Shown: piece after piece, positions 8,075 to 17,672 of the stretch
Layout of the letters: each line of letters begins with the position of its first letter
How positions within the stretch are numbered: the stretch's first letter is position 1
Assembly (NCBI GenBank): GCA_016720595.1
Contig: JADKKI010000072.1
Location: forward strand, 496,001-560,000
Length of the DNA: 64,000 bases
Source: Myxococcales bacterium
GTDB taxonomy: Bacteria > Myxococcota_A > Polyangia > Haliangiales > Haliangiaceae
Direction of reading: 5' to 3'
Made by a program: the position numbers and the translations under genes
Notes under the pieces: model-generated
The model's input: only the letters and a program-made list of their open reading frames with translations
Databases searched by the model: none
What the model was told of the DNA's origin: nothing

Positions 8075-10021
8075 TCAGATCTCGTCGAGGCCGCCGAGCG
8101 CGTCGATCGCCGCGTCGGGATCCATCCCGGCGAGCGGATCGACACCCTTGGGCGCTTCGGCGTCCGAGGCTTCGGCTTCTTCGGACTCGGGCTCGGGCGC
8201 GGGGATCGCCGCGCCGGGTGGCGGGCGTGGCGGCGAGGTCGTGGTCCGCGAGACCGCGGGCGGCGGCGCGGTCTCGGCCATCGCGACCCCGCCGACATCG
8301 GGCTCGGGCTTCGGCTCGATCAGCACGATGCCTTCGCCCGTGCACTCGACGCACATCGTGCCCATCGGGCCGCCCGCCGGCGGCACCACCGCGCGCGGGA
8401 TCACACGGCCGATCCAGCCTGCCAGGCGCTCGGCGTCGACGAACACGACGCCCGACGCGGGGAGCTTGACGCGCACGAGCGGACGGACGAGCCGCACCGC
8501 GACCGCACCGTCGCCTCGGAACTGCACCACCGGCAGCTTGCCGCGGAGGCCGGGCACGTTGCCGCTCTCCCAGCGCAGCGTGGTCTCGAACGCGAACACG
8601 AGGTCCTCGCGGAGATAGAGGATGTCGTCATCGAGCACGACCGCGCTGAACGTGCGCTTGCCAGGTGCCGCGATCAGGTAGCCGTGGCCGCTGACCGTGT
8701 GCAGCGGCGTCCCGCCAAAATCGAACCGCTCCTCGGTCTGGTGACCACGCGATCGACGGGTGGCGCGCTCGTACGCGAGATCACCGCCGGTGATGTGCAC
8801 CCCATCGAGGCGGGTCAGCACGCGATCGGTGACGCGGATGATCAGCGCACCGCTCGCGCTGATCTCGAACGGATCGCGACCTTCATCGGGGCGCAGCAGC
8901 TCGTCGGTGGCGAGCTCCACGAGCGGCCGCGGGGGCGTGCCGCCGGAGGCCGTGCGCGGCGCGCCGGTGCCGGCCGACGCAGGCTCGGCGACCGCGATCG
9001 AGCGCGAGATCATCGACACGCCGGAGGCGACCGGGACGGCGTCCGCGCGTGGGAGAACGAACTGCATCGAGTCCGTGACCCGGATGGCCTCGGTGCTCGG
9101 CGGCTGAGGCGTGCCCGGGAGGACCGGTGCGGGCGCGGGTGGCGCCGGCGCGGGTGCGGGCGCGGCCGGTGGCTCGATGATGCTCGCGCCCGAGCGTGCA
9201 GGCAGCGTCGCGAACGATGGCCGCTGATCATCCGCCGCGAGCTTCTCGATCACGATCTCGGGATGCGAGAGCTGACCATCGAACGCGGCCTGCGCCGCCG
9301 CCGAGACCGGTGCCGGCTGCGACTTCGGGGGCGCGCTGGGCGGCTTGGTCCGTGGCTCGGGGGTGGCGGCGCGCGCGACCACGGGCTGCGGGGTGACGGT
9401 GCGGGCCACGGCTGGCTGTGGGGTGACGGTGCGCGCCACCGCGGGCTGCGGCGTGGCGGTCCGCGAGACGGCGACGCCGGCGGTACCGAGCGGCCCCTGT
9501 GGGGTGCGCCCGAGCTGGCTGTGGATGCCGTCGCGCTCCGACGGGGTCAGGTTGGTCTCGATCTCGATCGCGAGCTCGTTCTGCCCGGCGATCAGGAACG
9601 ATCGATACGCCTCGGCGTACCGGCCGGCGCGCGCGTAGGCGAGCCCGAGGTAGTTCACGGCGCGCCCCTGGCTCGGATCGAGCGCGCGGCTCGCCTCGAG
9701 TGCGGTGATCGCCTTGTCGTGCTCGTTCGCCTTCAGATAGACGAGGCCGAGGTTCAGCCGGTGCGAAGCATCGGTGGGGGCAAGCTCGACGAGTTGCTCG
9801 TAGATCGGGCGCGCCTCCGCGAGCTGCTGACCGCGGAAGTAGGTGAGGCCGAGCAGGGCGAGGATCCGGGGATTGTCTGGATCGCCCGCGAGCGCCTCGC
9901 GGAACGCGGCCTGGGCGAGGTCGAGGCGCCCGAGCTTCAGCTGCTCGCTGCCGGCCGCCACCGCCAGTTCGATGGCTTCGCGGTCGCGGGCCGGGGTCAC
10001 CACAGGATCATTGAACCACAA
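8075..10021 (-). CDS. TPR protein with Pro-rich linker and AIM24-like domain
   Basis: A 648-aa protein with three parts. Residues 10-155 hold about four TPR repeats. Residues 160-370 are a long Pro/Ala/Thr linker that contains a ten-residue tandem repeat (TVTPQPAVAR and variants) at 188-227. Residues of about 380-560 form a beta-rich domain with the pattern of the AIM24/TerD-neighbourhood family (GHGYLIAAPGKRTFSAVVLDDDILYLRE..). The acidic C-terminus ends in a short Asp-rich tail. No signal peptide is seen. The role is unknown; the TPR part suggests a scaffold. pabB follows after 3 bases. The AIM24 call is by pattern only. Confidence 0.72.
   Translation of the reverse strand: MWFNDPVVTPARDREAIELAVAAGSEQLKLGRLDLAQAAFREALAGDPDNPRILALLGLTYFRGQQLAEARPIYEQLVELAPTDASHRLNLGLVYLKANEHDKAITALEASRALDPSQGRAVNYLGLAYARAGRYAEAYRSFLIAGQNELAIEIETNLTPSERDGIHSQLGRTPQGPLGTAGVAVSRTATPQPAVARTVTPQPAVARTVTPQPVVARAATPEPRTKPPSAPPKSQPAPVSAAAQAAFDGQLSHPEIVIEKLAADDQRPSFATLPARSGASIIEPPAAPAPAPAPPAPAPVLPGTPQPPSTEAIRVTDSMQFVLPRADAVPVASGVSMISRSIAVAEPASAGTGAPRTASGGTPPRPLVELATDELLRPDEGRDPFEISASGALIIRVTDRVLTRLDGVHITGGDLAYERATRRSRGHQTEERFDFGGTPLHTVSGHGYLIAAPGKRTFSAVVLDDDILYLREDLVFAFETTLRWESGNVPGLRGKLPVVQFRGDGAVAVRLVRPLVRVKLPASGVVFVDAERLAGWIGRVIPRAVVPPAGGPMGTMCVECTGEGIVLIEPKPEPDVGGVAMAETAPPPAVSRTTTSPPRPPPGAAIPAPEPESEEAEASDAEAPKGVDPLAGMDPDAAIDALGGLDEI
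9341..9460 (-). repeat. In-frame tandem 30-base repeats (about four copies)
   Basis: Within the TPR/AIM24-like gene about four degenerate 30-base units encode TVTPQPAVAR-type decapeptides. Unit length is a multiple of three, so copy-number change would keep the frame and alter only linker length. Confidence 0.7.
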
Positions 10022-10024
10022 TCC

Positions 10025-12355
10025 CTATTCCACCGCGAGGCCACCCGCCGCATCGACGACGACGATGATCGAGCCATCGCGGTCGGTGCGCGCCACGCGG
10101 GCCCCTGCCGCGGTCCACCGCGCGAGCACGGCCGGTGCGGGGAACCCGAAGCCGTTCGCGCGCCCACACGAGATCACGGCGAGGCTGGGGTGCGTGGCGG
10201 CGATCAGGGCCTCGGTGGACGAGGTCGGGCTGCCGTGGTGCGGGACCTTGACCACATCGACGCGGCCCAGCCCCGCGCCGACCAGCGCGTCCTCGCCCTC
10301 GTGCTCCACATCGCCGGCGAACAGCAGCGTGCGGCCCCGGTAGTGGATGGCGACGACCAGCGAGTTGTCGTTGACCGTGCGCACGGGATCGGCGGCCTCG
10401 ATCGCCACGCCGCCCTCGGCGCGCACGAACCGCGGAGCGAGGACCTCGAGCGTGACGCCGGCCTGCGTGCGCACGATCCCGAGCGGTGGATGAGCCAGCC
10501 GCGTGCCGCGTGCCGCGTGCGCCGCCGCGATCTCGCCGAAGCCGGGCAGGGCGCGCCCGGGTCCGCCGCCGATGGTCGGCATCGCCTCGGGCTCGGCGGC
10601 GGACCACAGCTCGACGATCGGCACGCCGAGCGAGGCGAGCCCGAGATAGTGATCCGGGTGCGGGTGCGAGAGGATCGCGAGATCGATCCGATCGTGCCCG
10701 TAGGCCGCGAGGAGGTGCGTGATCGTGGCGCCGGGCGCGCTGGCGGCGGCGAGCTCGCGCGCGCTGGCGTTGCCACCCGCATCGATCAACCAGACGTCTC
10801 CGTCGGGGAGCTCGATGATCGCCCCGTCCCCCTGACCGACATCGACGAACGTCACGCGCAGCGCGCCCGGATCGGGCGGCGTGCGGGCCAGGGCCCATGC
10901 GGCGCACAACGCACACCACGCGAGGGTGTCCACGATCGAGCGCGTGGGCCGGGCGGCGAACCACAACGACAACACGACGAGCACCGCCATCATGCCGGCG
11001 GTGGCGACCGCGATGTGCCCCACCGGGGTCACCTGCGCGAGGCCGCCGGCCGCACCATCGACGAGCGAGACCAGCCAGGTCGCGATCCGGATCAGCGGTG
11101 CGCCGAGCGGCCCCAGCACCACGCCCGCGAGCGCGAGCGGCAGCGCGATCAGCTCGACCAGCGGGGTCAGCACGAGGTTGCCGATCACGCCGCCGGCCGA
11201 CACCTGCTGGAAGTGGAACGCTGTGATCGGTGCGGTGGTCAGCGCGATCCACCCCGAGGTGGTCACGCCGGCCCACAGCCAGCGAACGATCCGGGCACCG
11301 ATCGCGCCGCCAGAGCGCGACGGTGGTGGCCGCAGCGCGAGCGTGAGCGCCGCGACGAACGACAGCTGGAACGACGGATCGAACAGATCGCCGGGCCGCC
11401 AGGCGAGGACGAGCAGCGCCGCCACGCCGAGCGCATCGAGCAGGCGGATCGGGCGATCGAGCATCGCGCCGACGAGCACCAGCGCGATCACGATCAACGC
11501 CCGCACCGTGGCGAGCTGCGCCCCGGTGACCAGCGTGTAGCCGATCGCGAACACCAGCGACGGTGGTGCGGCCCAGCGGGCCGGATGGATCCGCCCGCCC
11601 CACGGCGAGGCCGCGAGCAGGCGGCGCAGCAGGGCGAACACCAGCCCGGCGACCACCGCGAGGTGAAGGCCGCTGACCGAGAGCACGTGGTAGATGCCGA
11701 CCGCGCGCCAGCGATCGTCGAGCTCCTCGGGCACGGCGCTGCGGTCGCCGACGACGATGCCGCGGAGCGCGGCGCGCGCGACCGGATCTCCACCCGCATC
11801 GTCGATCCGCGCGGCGGCGCGCGCCTGGAGTGCGGCGGCCCACCGCCACACGCGCGCCGTGAGCCCGAGATCCTGGCCGAGATGTTCGATCTGCCGCGCC
11901 GACAGCTCGAAGCGCTCCAGGGACCGTCCTGGCGGCGCCGAGCGCACGAGGCCGGTCACGGCGATCCGATCGCCCGGAACCAGCACCTCCTCGGCCCACA
12001 CCCACATGCCGCCGACCTGGGCGCCGGATCCACGGACGGTGCGGACCACCGGGCCCTCCACGGTGCCAAGGACGCGATCGGCGATCCGGTCGTTCGCCGC
12101 CACGCCCTCCGGGAGCAGGGTGTGGACGACCGCGCCCCGGGCGGCCCCCACGAAGGCGATCGCCGCGAGCGCGAGGGCCGGCAGGCGACGGGTGCCGAGC
12201 AGGCAGGCTGCGGCGAGGGCCCAGCGCACCGATGGGGGGAGCCCGATCCGGTCGAGTGCCGGGGCGCAGGCGATCCCGGCGACCAGGGCGATCGCGGCGG
12301 GTAGGGGGCCAAGGCGGCTGCCGAGGTGGCCCCCGAGGCGATCGAAGTTGCTCAT
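10025..12355 (-). CDS. comEC: ComEC/Rec2-type DNA uptake channel
   Basis: Inner-membrane DNA translocation protein, 776 aa, with the standard three-part build: an N-terminal soluble domain of the DUF4131 type between early membrane segments, a central competence domain of many membrane helices (VLSVSGLHLAVVAGLVF is the family signature), and a C-terminal metallo-beta-lactamase domain. The metal motif HPHPDH in LSHPHPDHYLGL is intact, as are FAGDVEHEGE and VPHHGS, so the nuclease-like domain may be active. The start at 12355 was chosen for the membrane-segment spacing. The stop is 3 bases from the TPR gene start, so comEC, the TPR gene and pabB may be one transcript. No comEA is visible nearby. 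Confidence 0.93.
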   Translation of the reverse strand: MSNFDRLGGHLGSRLGPLPAAIALVAGIACAPALDRIGLPPSVRWALAAACLLGTRRLPALALAAIAFVGAARGAVVHTLLPEGVAANDRIADRVLGTVEGPVVRTVRGSGAQVGGMWVWAEEVLVPGDRIAVTGLVRSAPPGRSLERFELSARQIEHLGQDLGLTARVWRWAAALQARAAARIDDAGGDPVARAALRGIVVGDRSAVPEELDDRWRAVGIYHVLSVSGLHLAVVAGLVFALLRRLLAASPWGGRIHPARWAAPPSLVFAIGYTLVTGAQLATVRALIVIALVLVGAMLDRPIRLLDALGVAALLVLAWRPGDLFDPSFQLSFVAALTLALRPPPSRSGGAIGARIVRWLWAGVTTSGWIALTTAPITAFHFQQVSAGGVIGNLVLTPLVELIALPLALAGVVLGPLGAPLIRIATWLVSLVDGAAGGLAQVTPVGHIAVATAGMMAVLVVLSLWFAARPTRSIVDTLAWCALCAAWALARTPPDPGALRVTFVDVGQGDGAIIELPDGDVWLIDAGGNASARELAAASAPGATITHLLAAYGHDRIDLAILSHPHPDHYLGLASLGVPIVELWSAAEPEAMPTIGGGPGRALPGFGEIAAAHAARGTRLAHPPLGIVRTQAGVTLEVLAPRFVRAEGGVAIEAADPVRTVNDNSLVVAIHYRGRTLLFAGDVEHEGEDALVGAGLGRVDVVKVPHHGSPTSSTEALIAATHPSLAVISCGRANGFGFPAPAVLARWTAAGARVARTDRDGSIIVVVDAAGGLAVE

Positions 12356-12426
12356 GGGAGCCCTATCGATCGAAGGCGCCGCCGGTTGCGGCCGGGAGCG
12401 TGCCGACCGTACGATTTGACCGGCCC

Positions 12427-13110
12427 ATGTCCCTGCCATTCCGCCTGTGTGTCGTGGTGTTTGCGTCGCTCGCCATCCCCGGCGAGCTGGCCGCCGGGCC
12501 GGTGGTCGGCAAGCTCGAACTCCCGCCCACGCCACCCGAGCGCGCGCCGATGGCGACCCGGGGCTTTCTCGACCGCACCGAGAACCCGCTCGCACCAGCC
12601 CGCCCGGTCAGCGTGACGCCATACATGATCGTCGCGCTCGAGGGCGGCGAGAAGCCGGGCTCGCCGGGCCAGGTGAGCTGGGATCTGGTGGGCGAATCGT
12701 TCTCACGTCCGGTGATCGGTGCGGCGGTGGGCGCCGAGATCGTGATCAAGAACACCTCGAAGATCGCGCGCACCCTGACCGCCGCGGAGGACAAGACCCT
12801 CGTGCCGGCGGGCCCGATCAACCCCACGGGCCCGAAGTCGTTCCGCGTGAAGGAGCTGAAGGTCTACACGATCGGCGATCCCGACGCGCCGCACCTCAAG
12901 GGCAAGCTCGTCGTCGTCGATACGCCGTTCGTGTCGAGCGTCGACGACAGCGGCAAGTTCGAGTTCGCGGATGTCCCCGAGGGGAGCTACAAGCTGAAGA
13001 TCTTCTACAAGGATGCCTGGCTCGATGTCGTCACCGACGTGACGGTGGGCGCCAAGGGCAAGACCGAGGTGAACCCCAAGGTCCCGGCCTTCACCGCCGG
13101 GAAGAAGTGA
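12427..13110 (+). CDS. Exported beta-rich protein of unknown function
   Basis: A 227-aa exported protein. The start at 12427 gives a signal peptide (MSLPFRLCVVVFASLAIPGELAAG). The mature part is beta-rich. It contains an IVIKNTSKIARTLTA segment, like a cupredoxin-type or metal-free plastocyanin-like fold, and ends in a regulatory-like unit (DDSGKFEFADVPEGSYKLKIFYKDAWLDVVTDVTV). I see no complete copper ligand set, so electron transfer is not claimed. It is divergent from comEC with 71 bases between the starts. The HAMP-containing gene downstream begins 7 bases after its stop, so the two are likely co-transcribed and may act together in the envelope. Confidence 0.72.
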   Translation: MSLPFRLCVVVFASLAIPGELAAGPVVGKLELPPTPPERAPMATRGFLDRTENPLAPARPVSVTPYMIVALEGGEKPGSPGQVSWDLVGESFSRPVIGAAVGAEIVIKNTSKIARTLTAAEDKTLVPAGPINPTGPKSFRVKELKVYTIGDPDAPHLKGKLVVVDTPFVSSVDDSGKFEFADVPEGSYKLKIFYKDAWLDVVTDVTVGAKGKTEVNPKVPAFTAGKK

Positions 13111-13117
13111 GTCGCCC

Positions 13118-14878
13118 GTGTTCCTAGCGAAGATCTGGTTCTTCCTCGTCGCGCTGGTCGCGGCGATCGCGCTGACGATCGCTCTCGTCCTGCCGCGCCC
13201 CGCGCAGCGCACGCTCGTCGCCGAGGAGCAGCAACGCCTCGTGGTGGCGTGCGGCGTGATCGACATCTTGCTCGGCGACGACGCGCGCAACCGCGTGGAG
13301 CTCGCCGGCGCGTTCTCGCGCACGCAGGAGATCGTGACGGCGCTCGAGGCTGCCTCCGGTGCACAGACGATCGACGAGGCGCGCATGAAGCAGGTGCGCG
13401 ACGTCGGCGATGCCGTGATGAAGACGATCCAGGGCAGCCGCAAGCCCGACTTCGCGATGCTGATCGATCGCCGTGGCCGCGTGGTGGCACGCGTGCACCT
13501 CGACGAGAACGACTTCGGCGACGTCGCAGCCGGACGCCCGATCGTCGACGACGCGCTCGCAGGCTATCTCCGCGATGACATCTGGACCCAGAACGGCACG
13601 ATGTACTTCGTGTCGGCGGCGCCGGTGATCAAGCGCGACCCGCCGGTGTCGTACGTCGGCGCGATCATCCTCGGCCACCAGGTCACCAACGTCCTCGCCA
13701 CCAAGCTCGTGGCCTCGCTCAATGTCGACGTCGGGTTTCATCTCGGAAAGGATGACGTCGCGGGCAGCAAGACCCTGGCGCTCGATCACGCGCCGCTGCT
13801 CGATGCCGTGGCCAAGCTGTCTGGAAGCGATCTCAACCAGGACTGCCAGGCCACCAAGCCGATCGAGATCTCCACCGGCAAGGAGGACTACACGGCGATC
13901 GTGGCGCGCCTCCCCGGCGAGGCCGCGCTCAAGGGCGCGTTCTACTCGGTGTTCATCAAGCGGCCGGAGGCGGTCGGGTTCTCGGGCACGCTCAAGGCGG
14001 TCACCCAGAAGGATCTCGGGTTCGGCGGGTTCCCGTGGCCGCTCGTTGGCGGCGGCTTCCTCCTGATCCTGGGCGTCGGCATCGGGCTGATGTTCATCGA
14101 GTCCGATCGGCCACTGAAGCGGCTCGCCGCGGACGCGGTCCGGCTCGCGAAGGGCGAGAAGGAGCGGCTCGGGGAAGACGAGCACGCCGGCAAGTTCGGC
14201 TCGATCGCGCGCAGCGTGAACATCCACATCGACAAGCTCGGCCGCGAGGCAAAGACCGCGAAGAAGGATCTCGATCAGCTGCTGGGCCCCGCCCCCGAGG
14301 GCAGCCTCGGCACGATCGATCTGCTCGCGACGGCCCTGCCACCGGCCCGCCCCGGCGGTCCCGCGCCGGCCGTGGCGCCGCCACCCTCGGACTTCCGGTT
14401 CAACGATCCGGGGCCCGCGCCGTCGCGACCCACGCCGCCACCGGCACGGCCCGGCACGCCGCCGCCCGCGTTCTCGCGCCCGGCCGCACCACCGCCGCCA
14501 CCGGCGTCGTTCGCCACGCCACCTCCCACGTTTTCCACCCCGCCGCCCTCGCTCGCCGGATCGATGCAGCCCGCGGGTGCGATGACGCTCGGGGACTCGC
14601 TCGATGACGACATCCTCGGAGTGCCGGTGGCCGCCGCGGCCGAGCCCGCTGCCAGCGACGAGGATCCGTACTTCAAGTCGGTGTTCGATCAGTTTGTCTC
14701 GGTGAAGAAGAGCTGCGGCGAGCCGATCTCCGGCCTGACCTACGCGAAGTTCTCCGAGAAGCTGGTGAAGAACCGCGAGGACCTGATGGCGAAGACCGGC
14801 TGCAAGGAGGTCCGCTTCACGGTCTACGTGAAGGACGGCAAGGCCGCGCTCAAGGCGACTCCGGTCAAGGACGAGTAA
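13118..14878 (+). CDS. Membrane sensor-like protein with HAMP and MXAN_5187-like C-terminal domain
   Basis: A 586-aa protein with a GTG start 7 bases after the preceding gene. Residues 5-25 form a membrane helix. Residues of about 30-285 form an extracytoplasmic sensor region that looks Cache-like (LIDRRGRVVARVHLDENDFGDVAAGRPIVDDALAGY). A second membrane helix near 300-325 leads into a HAMP-type linker (DRPLKRLAADAVRLAKGEKERLGEDEHAGKFG). A long Pro-rich stretch follows, and the last 70 residues (DPYFKSVFDQFVSVKKSC..) match what I recall as the MXAN_5187 C-terminal family of Myxococcota. There is no kinase, cyclase or methyl-accepting domain, so the output is unknown. The family call is from memory. 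Confidence 0.75.
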   Translation: MFLAKIWFFLVALVAAIALTIALVLPRPAQRTLVAEEQQRLVVACGVIDILLGDDARNRVELAGAFSRTQEIVTALEAASGAQTIDEARMKQVRDVGDAVMKTIQGSRKPDFAMLIDRRGRVVARVHLDENDFGDVAAGRPIVDDALAGYLRDDIWTQNGTMYFVSAAPVIKRDPPVSYVGAIILGHQVTNVLATKLVASLNVDVGFHLGKDDVAGSKTLALDHAPLLDAVAKLSGSDLNQDCQATKPIEISTGKEDYTAIVARLPGEAALKGAFYSVFIKRPEAVGFSGTLKAVTQKDLGFGGFPWPLVGGGFLLILGVGIGLMFIESDRPLKRLAADAVRLAKGEKERLGEDEHAGKFGSIARSVNIHIDKLGREAKTAKKDLDQLLGPAPEGSLGTIDLLATALPPARPGGPAPAVAPPPSDFRFNDPGPAPSRPTPPPARPGTPPPAFSRPAAPPPPPASFATPPPTFSTPPPSLAGSMQPAGAMTLGDSLDDDILGVPVAAAAEPAASDEDPYFKSVFDQFVSVKKSCGEPISGLTYAKFSEKLVKNREDLMAKTGCKEVRFTVYVKDGKAALKATPVKDE

Positions 14879-14950
14879 GCGCGGAAGCCGAGCCGGCCGG
14901 AAACGGAGCAGCAAGCAGGGCCCAGAGAGCGGGCAGCCCGTGGGCATCGG

Positions 14951-16378
14951 CTATCCGGCGTCGGCAGCGATCAAGCGCTCGCGGAGACGCTGCGACTCGG
15001 CCAGCGCCTGCGTGGTGGTCGGCCGCTTCGTCGGATCGGCGTTGCCCAGCCGGTAGAGGTGATCCTGGACCTCGTCGGCGAGCGCCTTGCCGACGCCGGT
15101 GAGCACGGACTCCGGCAGGCGGAAGTCGTCGTCCTTGCGCTGGCCCGACATCAGCGCGCGCTGCCACGGCGTGCGCGCCGTCAGGTTCTCGAACAGCACG
15201 ACGGCCGCCGCGTAGATATCCACGGCAGGAGACAGCTCGCCACGGCGCTGCTCGGGCGCCATGTACGCGAGCGTGCCCACGGCCTCCTTGTGATCCGCGC
15301 CGCGGGCCTGGCCGCTCGCATCCGGGAGGTGGGCGACCCCGAAATCCCCGAGCATCACCTCGACGCCGGGCAGATCGACGTCGCGCCGGAACATCAGGTT
15401 CGCGGGCTTCAGATCGCAATGGATGATCCCGCGGCGGTGCGCGGCGGCGAGCGCGGACAGCACCTGGCCGTGACGCTCGATCGCGCGGCGCAGCGGGCGC
15501 GGCCCGCGCTCGCGGAGCACGTCCTTGAGCGTGCCGCCGGCCGCGAGCTCCATCACGATCCGGCGAGACGCCTCGTCCATGTCCAGCACCGCGACGACGT
15601 TCGGGTGGCGGAGCGAGGCCATCACGCGCGCTTCGTGGAAGAACCGTGCGAGCGCATCGGCGCGCTCGGTGCCCGCGAGGTGCGGGTGCAGGAGCTTGAC
15701 CGCGACCTCGCGATCGAGCTCCGCATCGCGCGCGAGGTAGACCACGCCGGTGGCGCCGCGGCCGAGCTCGCGGACCAGGCGGTAGCGCGCGCCCGCCTGC
15801 ACGCCGGCCACGTCGCCGGCGGCGATCGTCTCACCGGCGACGGGCGCCGCGCGGCCGGCGAGCTGGCGCAGCCGCTCCACGCGCACGCGCACGTTCGGAT
15901 AGTCGACGTCGCGCCCGAGCACCGCCTCGTAGTGGCGGAGCGCGTGCTCGTGATCTCCGCGCTTGCGGGCGTGCTCGGCGAGCAGGTAGTGCGCACGCAG
16001 CGCGAACGCCTCGACGGTACACAGCTCCTCGAGGTGCGGGATCGCGGTCTCGAGCTCGCCGCGCTGCTCGTAGCGCTCCACCAGCACGGCGCGGAGGGGC
16101 GCCGTGCCTTCGCGTGGCACCTCGGGCACGGACAGCAGCTTCTCCATCCACTCGATCGCGAGCCGCTCGTGACCCGAGGTCCACATCGTCTCGATCCGCT
16201 TCAGGACATCGGGGCTGCTGACCTCGGTGCGTCGCTTGCCCTCCGACAGATCGGCGACCAGCGTGCTCAGGAAGACTTCTTCCTCGCTCGCGAGCAGCAC
16301 CGGCTGCGGCGCGGAGGACGCGGGGAGGGACGGCGTCTCCGCCTTGGTCCCGAACATGCGTTGCCACCAGTTCGGCAT
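14951..16378 (-). CDS. Serine/threonine protein kinase with N-terminal helical repeats
   Basis: Hanks-type kinase, 475 aa. Residues 55-175 are TPR-like helices. The kinase domain spans about 199-465. It has the glycine loop LGRGATGVVYLA, the invariant Lys228 in VAVKLL, the catalytic loop HCDLKPAN (321-328), the DFG at 346-348 and YMAPEQ. The usual HRD arginine is Cys322, so activation by loop phosphorylation may differ from RD kinases. No membrane helix is seen, so it is cytosolic. The FHA protein gene lies immediately upstream (1 base between genes), which suggests the FHA protein binds phosphothreonines made by this kinase. Confidence 0.88.
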   Translation of the reverse strand: MPNWWQRMFGTKAETPSLPASSAPQPVLLASEEEVFLSTLVADLSEGKRRTEVSSPDVLKRIETMWTSGHERLAIEWMEKLLSVPEVPREGTAPLRAVLVERYEQRGELETAIPHLEELCTVEAFALRAHYLLAEHARKRGDHEHALRHYEAVLGRDVDYPNVRVRVERLRQLAGRAAPVAGETIAAGDVAGVQAGARYRLVRELGRGATGVVYLARDAELDREVAVKLLHPHLAGTERADALARFFHEARVMASLRHPNVVAVLDMDEASRRIVMELAAGGTLKDVLRERGPRPLRRAIERHGQVLSALAAAHRRGIIHCDLKPANLMFRRDVDLPGVEVMLGDFGVAHLPDASGQARGADHKEAVGTLAYMAPEQRRGELSPAVDIYAAAVVLFENLTARTPWQRALMSGQRKDDDFRLPESVLTGVGKALADEVQDHLYRLGNADPTKRPTTTQALAESQRLRERLIAADAG

Positions 16379-16379
16379 A

Positions 16380-17561
16380 TCAACCGATGTCGATCTCGTC
16401 GCCGGCGGCGATCAGACGGTCCCCGCGGATCAGCTGCACGCGCACGTCACCGAGTGGCTCGTCGTTGAACATCACGTCCGTACACGAGCCGCGGCCGAGC
16501 AGCGGGCGGCCGCGCTGGAAGATCAGATCGAGGCCACACCCGATCGGCGTCAGATCGAGGCGCTTCCCGTCATCGCCGGCGATCAGCGCCATGCCGCGAT
16601 CGAGGCTGCTGGTGCAGCGCAGGATCAGCACGCCGCCGTCGAGCTCGAAGTCGATCTTGCACTCGTCACCGAGGCCAAACGTACCGGTGCCAGCGAGCGG
16701 AACGCGCCCGGCGAGTGGCAGGCCCGACACGGTGGTGCCGTTGCGCGAATCGAGATCGCGGAGCAGGAACCCCTCGGGGGTGCGCTCGATCTCCGCGTGC
16801 TGCCGCGACACGCCACCGGCACGCAGCGTGAGATCGCACAGCGGATCGCGCCCGAGCACGAGCTTCTCGGCGGCGCACGCGACGATCAGCGGCTTGCCGC
16901 GCCGCTTGATCTCGACCTTGCCGCCCGACAGCAGCGCGGTGTCGAGCTGATCGAGCAGGCGCCGGTACTCGCCCGCGACCTTGGTCGAGGCCACCGCGCG
17001 GACCAGCTCGGTGCGCGCCTCGTCGCGCCGGCCCACCCGCATCGCGGTCTGGTAGTCCGCGTGCGCATCGGCCTCCTCGCGCGCGGCGCTGTTCGAGGCG
17101 TCATCCTTGGCGAGCGCGCTCTCCATCTTCTCGACCAGGCCGCCCATCGAGTAGGCGTTGGCGGCGGCGAGGTGATCGCCGATCGCCTCGAGCGCCTCGC
17201 CCGCGAGCGAGTGATTCTCGCCGGTCACCAGCAGGTCGGCCGCCTCGCGGACCTTCGCGCGATCACGCTCGGTGGCGATGCCCTCGGCCTTGGTGGCCTC
17301 CCACAGCGCCTTGCCGAGCGCGGCCGCGGCCTGCTTCTGCAGCGCCGGATCCTCGCCGGCCCAGCGCATCGCATCGCGCAGCGCGCCGAGCTCCGCGTTG
17401 CGGTTCCCGGCGCGGGCCGCACGCGCGAGGTGCATCCGCACGGCCCCGGCGTGCTCGCCGGCCAGCGCATAGCGCTCCGCCGCCACGTCGACATTGCCCG
17501 CCGCCTCGGCGGACACCGCCGCCCGGTAGTCGGCGGAGAACATGCGACGCAGGAAGCTCAC
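16380..17561 (-). CDS. FHA-domain protein with helical N-terminus
   Basis: A 393-aa protein from a GTG start. Residues 10-210 are helical repeats rich in Ala. An FHA domain follows at about 218-300 with the canonical phosphothreonine-binding pattern: LGRDP, SRQHAEI and DSRNGT. The last 50 residues begin again with PLLGRGSCTDVMFND, which looks like a second, degenerate FHA domain lacking the SxxH and NG motifs. The kinase gene follows after 1 base, a typical kinase-reader pair. It is probably cytosolic. The substrate or partner cannot be read from the sequence. Confidence 0.85.
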   Translation of the reverse strand: MSFLRRMFSADYRAAVSAEAAGNVDVAAERYALAGEHAGAVRMHLARAARAGNRNAELGALRDAMRWAGEDPALQKQAAAALGKALWEATKAEGIATERDRAKVREAADLLVTGENHSLAGEALEAIGDHLAAANAYSMGGLVEKMESALAKDDASNSAAREEADAHADYQTAMRVGRRDEARTELVRAVASTKVAGEYRRLLDQLDTALLSGGKVEIKRRGKPLIVACAAEKLVLGRDPLCDLTLRAGGVSRQHAEIERTPEGFLLRDLDSRNGTTVSGLPLAGRVPLAGTGTFGLGDECKIDFELDGGVLILRCTSSLDRGMALIAGDDGKRLDLTPIGCGLDLIFQRGRPLLGRGSCTDVMFNDEPLGDVRVQLIRGDRLIAAGDEIDIG

Positions 17562-17672
17562 GGGCCCGCCCAGTATAGCGAGGTCGGGGTCGCGGCGAGC
17601 GCACGGCTGTCAGCGATGCGATGTCAATCGGCCGCCCGTCGCGGGGCGGCGGTGATCCTCGATGATCGAGGC

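Noticed and set aside
6857..12304. Very long plus-strand open frame (about 1815 codons)
   Set aside because: It runs antisense across pabB, the TPR gene and comEC and has Arg/Gly/Asp-rich composition without domains, a shadow of GC-rich codon use.
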